Program-made: the position numbers and the translations under genes
Notes under the pieces: model-generated
Database searches by the model: none
What the model was told of the DNA's origin: nothing
Seen by the model: the letters and a program-made list of their open reading frames with translations, nothing else
DNA from: Certhia americana
Lineage: Eukaryota > Chordata > Aves > Passeriformes > Certhiidae
Assembly (NCBI GenBank): GCA_018697195.1
Contig: CM031864.1
Location: 16,796,371-16,860,370, forward strand
DNA: 64,000 nt
Reading direction: 5' to 3'
In this document: positions 60,921 through 64,000 of the stretch, one piece after another
How positions within the stretch are numbered: position 1 is the first letter of the stretch
Layout: each line of letters starts with the position of its first letter

Positions 60921-62059
60921 TTTTTCCTTTGGGTTCCCACTTGAACCACCCACAAAAGTCAAATTTCATATACTTTCTGATACCAACTCAGAGACAGAAA
61001 ACTTTAAAAATGAAGACTGATTTTACTAATGAGGCCACTGAAATCCTTGTGAGTTCAGCAAAGTTCGGTTCAGACTTATCAAGAATTATTCTCCATAACC
61101 TTGACTTATACTGTGACTATCATTTTCAGGTTCATTTTCTTCCCCCTTCTCCTTGAGAGATGAGCAAGCATGGCTGATGATGTTAAGCTGTGACTTGCCA
61201 CACTGCCTTGCAGCCTGCACCACACCTCAGTTAGCCTGTGTGGAAGTCTAGACAGAACTGAGCTAATTTGTAAGCCTCACCATCAATGCATTAATTGTTA
61301 TGAATTGAGTGGAGAAAAAAAATTACAGAAATTACTATTACTTGCTATTTTTTTGACTGATAACATGTTTAAGAATTCATGAGCTGATGAAATAAGAAAA
61401 AAATAAATATAAAATTTCAATTTCACAGTTAAAAAAAAATGCTATAAAAAGGTTTCAAGCATCTTTCAGCTAAAGGAATTCTGTGCATATTTTTAACAGT
61501 ATGGCCCTATTTATGATAGTTACGTTGCTGCAAATTTGTATAGGGTCCATACATCTCAGACCTCCCAGACACACCAGGTTGCTGAAGAATAAACTGACTT
61601 CTCACAACTTGACCTTGTAGTAGAAGGTGCCTCCTTGGGTGCTATCGCTGGGATAAGTCAATTTGAACAGATATGGTAAGGCAGGCTGAAATATGGGAAT
61701 TATCAGTCAAGATTGCTCTGCCAACAGGCACAGATCACTGTAAGATAGCAGGCTGAAGGTTGTACTATTCCCTGAAGGCAGTTTGGTAAATAAGGAGGTT
61801 ACGGGTATGTTACTGTCAAGCATGAAGAAATTTTTGTTGATATATTCTCAGAAACTAATTTTTTTTTCTTTAATAACCTGCAGGGCTACTCTTCAGCAAA
61901 ATTACCAGTCAACTCTGACAGCCTAGGCTATAAGCTGAATCACACCCCCATTAAACATTTGGTTTGCTTTTTTTTTACTAGCTCGCTTCAAATGTGTTTA
62001 GGAAAGTGCAATACAGACAAAGTAAAACAGAATCTTTTCAACTAATCAAAAGAGAGAAG
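60921..62059. other. Non-coding DNA, no gene seen
   Basis: AT-rich with short A and T runs near 61310, 61400, 61430 and 61860. 61480-61560 is complex and might be conserved. No frame above 75 codons. Confidence 0.6.
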
Positions 62060-62200
62060 TCATCAGAGAAAGACTACACCGTTTAATGTTGCAAATTGAT
62101 AATGGAGTTGCATATCAAAACAAGAGTACTGTTCATTTTTTAAAAGGTGCAAATTGCTAATCTTTGGCCTTTTCTAATACCTTATTAAAGTTTCTATCAG
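62060..62200. promoter_or_regulatory. Short candidate conserved stretch with repeated GCAAATTG
   Basis: TTGCAAATTGATAATGG (62090-62106) and GTGCAAATTGCTAATC (62146-62161) are two copies of a TGCAAATTG(A/C)TAAT word 56 bases apart, with TTGCATATCAAAAC between them. These resemble POU/homeodomain sites. No repeat family is involved. Confidence 0.35.
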
Positions 62201-62948
62201 TGAAACTTAACACAACACTAAACAAAAAATATGAAATACAGCACAGTGAACATACATAGCCTTCTTTAGTCTCATATCTGAAATGCAGTGATCTCACCAA
62301 CTCTTGTTACTTTTTCACTGCAAAAGAACAAAAATTTATAATTGCCATTCCTACACCTACAGAATAAAAGATCAGGTTTTACCTTTGCTCTCTCAATATG
62401 CACAAACAGGAAGCACAGCACCACCACAAAGGGATTTACAGAGCAGAACCTGCCCGTGCCAAGAACTGGGCCAGGAAGTGTTACCCTCAGAGGGAAGCAG
62501 ACCACTGAGTCAGGGCATTCTGTGTACATAAAGTCAAGTCCCATTTTCTATTAAAGCATTTAAGAGCCTGGTAAGGATATCAGAACACAGGAGAGCCTTA
62601 TAGTTGGCCTAGAAAATTAAAACCCCGGATGGCAGATTAGCTTCTAATATAATACCTCCCATCTTGGTCAGACTAACTTGGTTTAATTTAATGAGTATTA
62701 ATTAGAAATTACCTGTCTGCTCACTAGTAATCTGCTGAAAATGGAGCCTCCACAGAATTCTTTTTCTTATGCCTTACTGTGAGACATCAGACAAGGTACT
62801 AGCTTTCCTGCAGTGCTGAGCAGCCTGACACCTTCGTCCTCTAAAAATGCAGATCTGCAATTCAACAGCAAAACGATGAGCTGCCTTAAGAAATTTCAGC
62901 TCCCCAAAACTCCATCACACCCAGAGCTGGAATCTGTTGCTCTGTGCA

Positions 62949-62972
62949 TTTTTTTTTTTTTTTTTTTTTTTT
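62949..62972. repeat. T24 homopolymer
   Basis: Twenty-four consecutive T. It could be the poly(A) tail of a minus-strand retrocopy, but the sequence to its right shows no polyadenylation signal or recognisable gene in reverse orientation, so it is treated as simple sequence. Confidence 0.93.
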
Positions 62973-63222
62973 AAGCTACAAACTCCCCAGCTTCTTGTGC
63001 AGCTCTTTTCAAATTCATGTCTCACCTGCTTGACTAGAGGCAGGAGTAGGAATTAGCATTGCTTTCACATCCTCCATTTCTCTTCACATCTCAGAGCAGT
63101 TTTTCTCTCTACCAGACAGCGCAGAACCTGACCTGGAGCCAGCTGGACAAGGCTACAGTTCTGCTCTCCAGGGGCCTGACAGCTCATTCAAAATCATCCT
63201 GAAACTGTCCATAGTCTTCAGT

Positions 63223-63261
63223 GGCCTTTAATGCCCACACCATGTGGGCATTAAAGAAGCC
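63223..63261. repeat. Hairpin with 14-bp perfect stem and 3-base loop
   Basis: CTTTAATGCCCACA (63226-63239) is followed by CCA and then its exact reverse complement TGTGGGCATTAAAG (63243-63256). GGC (63223-63225) can pair with GCC (63259-63261) across a 2-base bulge, giving 17 pairs. Chance for a given 14-bp stem is about 4^-14. It could be a foldback duplication, a cruciform site or a small structured RNA; it is shorter than a usual miRNA precursor. Confidence 0.88.
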
Positions 63262-64000
63262 AGAGTGACTGAGACCCCAAGGCCCAACTCTGGGCATCAG
63301 ATACTCAAGAAGTCTGTTGGTTGCTTAATTTGATCTAAATCACCCCAAACTATCACATTTTGATAAAACTGGTGCTGGAGATACTCATTTAGCTCTGTAT
63401 GTCAGGTAAGGCAAGGCAGAGTGGAAAACTAAATCAAGCCACGAAATGTTGATCACGCCCAACATAAGCTGTTCAAAGGACATCAGTATTTCAATCACAT
63501 TCTTTGGAGAGGTGGTGAAACTTAGAGGTGTGGGAGAAAGGCATCCCTTCTGAGACCATACCACTTTGTATGTGTCAGAAATACAGTGCTGAAGACTTTG
63601 AGCATGTGTTAGGGTAATATGCATTGCTCAGATTCTGATTTGACTGTACTTATTCCAGATGCTCTAAAACCTTCTTCTCTATCCTACATCATAAAAATTA
63701 TAAACACAGGCCTGCCCCACTCTGCACTGAAGCTGTGGAAGGCAGCCTCTGAACCTCAGAGAAATGGAATACAGGTAGTAGTCTGTCCAACTGCTCCTCC
63801 AGTCTAAACTAGAAAGTCCCTGCCGCTCAGTCAATCCTCCTGCTGTCCTTTTGGCCAGTCTCCTGGCCAGACTGGGTAATATAATTCTGAAAAGTAACTT
63901 TCTAATGAATCAGCCACAGAGAAATCTAAATTTAACATCTAAATCTAATTATAACCTCTATGCAATCACGTCCACAGGGATATGAGCAGGTCTTGGTTTT

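Larger units (their letters stand above)
62201..64000. other. Non-coding DNA, no gene seen
   Basis: Frames at 62272-62544 minus (90 codons), 62304-62554 plus and 63385-63624 minus are unrecognised and overlap on both strands. The T24 run and the hairpin are listed separately. Confidence 0.6.

Noticed and set aside
62949..62972. T24 as the tail of a minus-strand processed pseudogene
   Set aside because: No polyadenylation signal or gene-like sequence is found to its right in reverse orientation.

Overview
The window reads as a gene desert, or the inside of one very large intron, from a songbird (passerine) genome. Two sequence types point there. The first is a SINE at about 18834-18972 whose reverse strand carries a tRNA-Ile(AAT)-like head joined to a CR1 3' tail, the structure known for TguSINE1 of zebra finch and relatives. 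The second is two truncated CR1 LINE 3' ends (34881-35075 and 59306-59527). Recognisable interspersed repeats are few, as is usual in birds. The DNA is AT-rich by eye, CpG-poor, and full of stop codons in all frames. I found no protein-coding exon, rRNA, tRNA gene, CRISPR array or prokaryotic feature that I can defend. Prokaryotic categories (operons, ribosome binding sites) do not apply.

Layout. 1-9.9 kb is mostly featureless, apart from a 20-bp perfect palindrome at 6910-6929 (two head-to-head NK2-type TCAAGTGG sites) and a small repeat/hairpin at 7436-7471. About 10.09-11.16 kb looks like a developmental conserved non-coding block rich in TAAT cores and E-boxes, and it is followed by TA/TG-rich simple sequence. 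15-20 kb holds a 31-bp three-copy tandem repeat, an old palindromic repeat, the SINE, and one isolated CpG-dense patch (19707-19909). 21-23 kb holds a G18/(TTG)n tract and a second candidate regulatory cluster. 25.5 kb has a consensus CArG box beside two inverted TGACGT half sites. 28-30 kb, 38.4-38.8 kb, 42.8-43.1 kb, 45.8-46.3 kb and 47.9-48.5 kb contain further homeodomain-, RFX- or PBX/MEIS-motif-bearing stretches. 58.4-62.2 kb contains several more. 57.1-58.0 kb is the largest GC-richer patch. The window ends with a T24 run and a 14-bp perfect-stem hairpin at 63226-63256.

How it may work: the pattern (no exons, few repeats, several stretches of complex AT-rich sequence with homeodomain, RFX, MEIS, SRF and NK2 type motifs) fits long-range regulatory DNA around a developmental gene. 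That is an inference from texture and motif content. No alignment was possible, and the target gene cannot be named from this window. I did not find a convincing new biological system. The strongest unexplained items are the near-perfect palindromes and hairpins, the lone CpG patch, and the palindrome plus RFX X-box pair at 45.87-46.06 kb.
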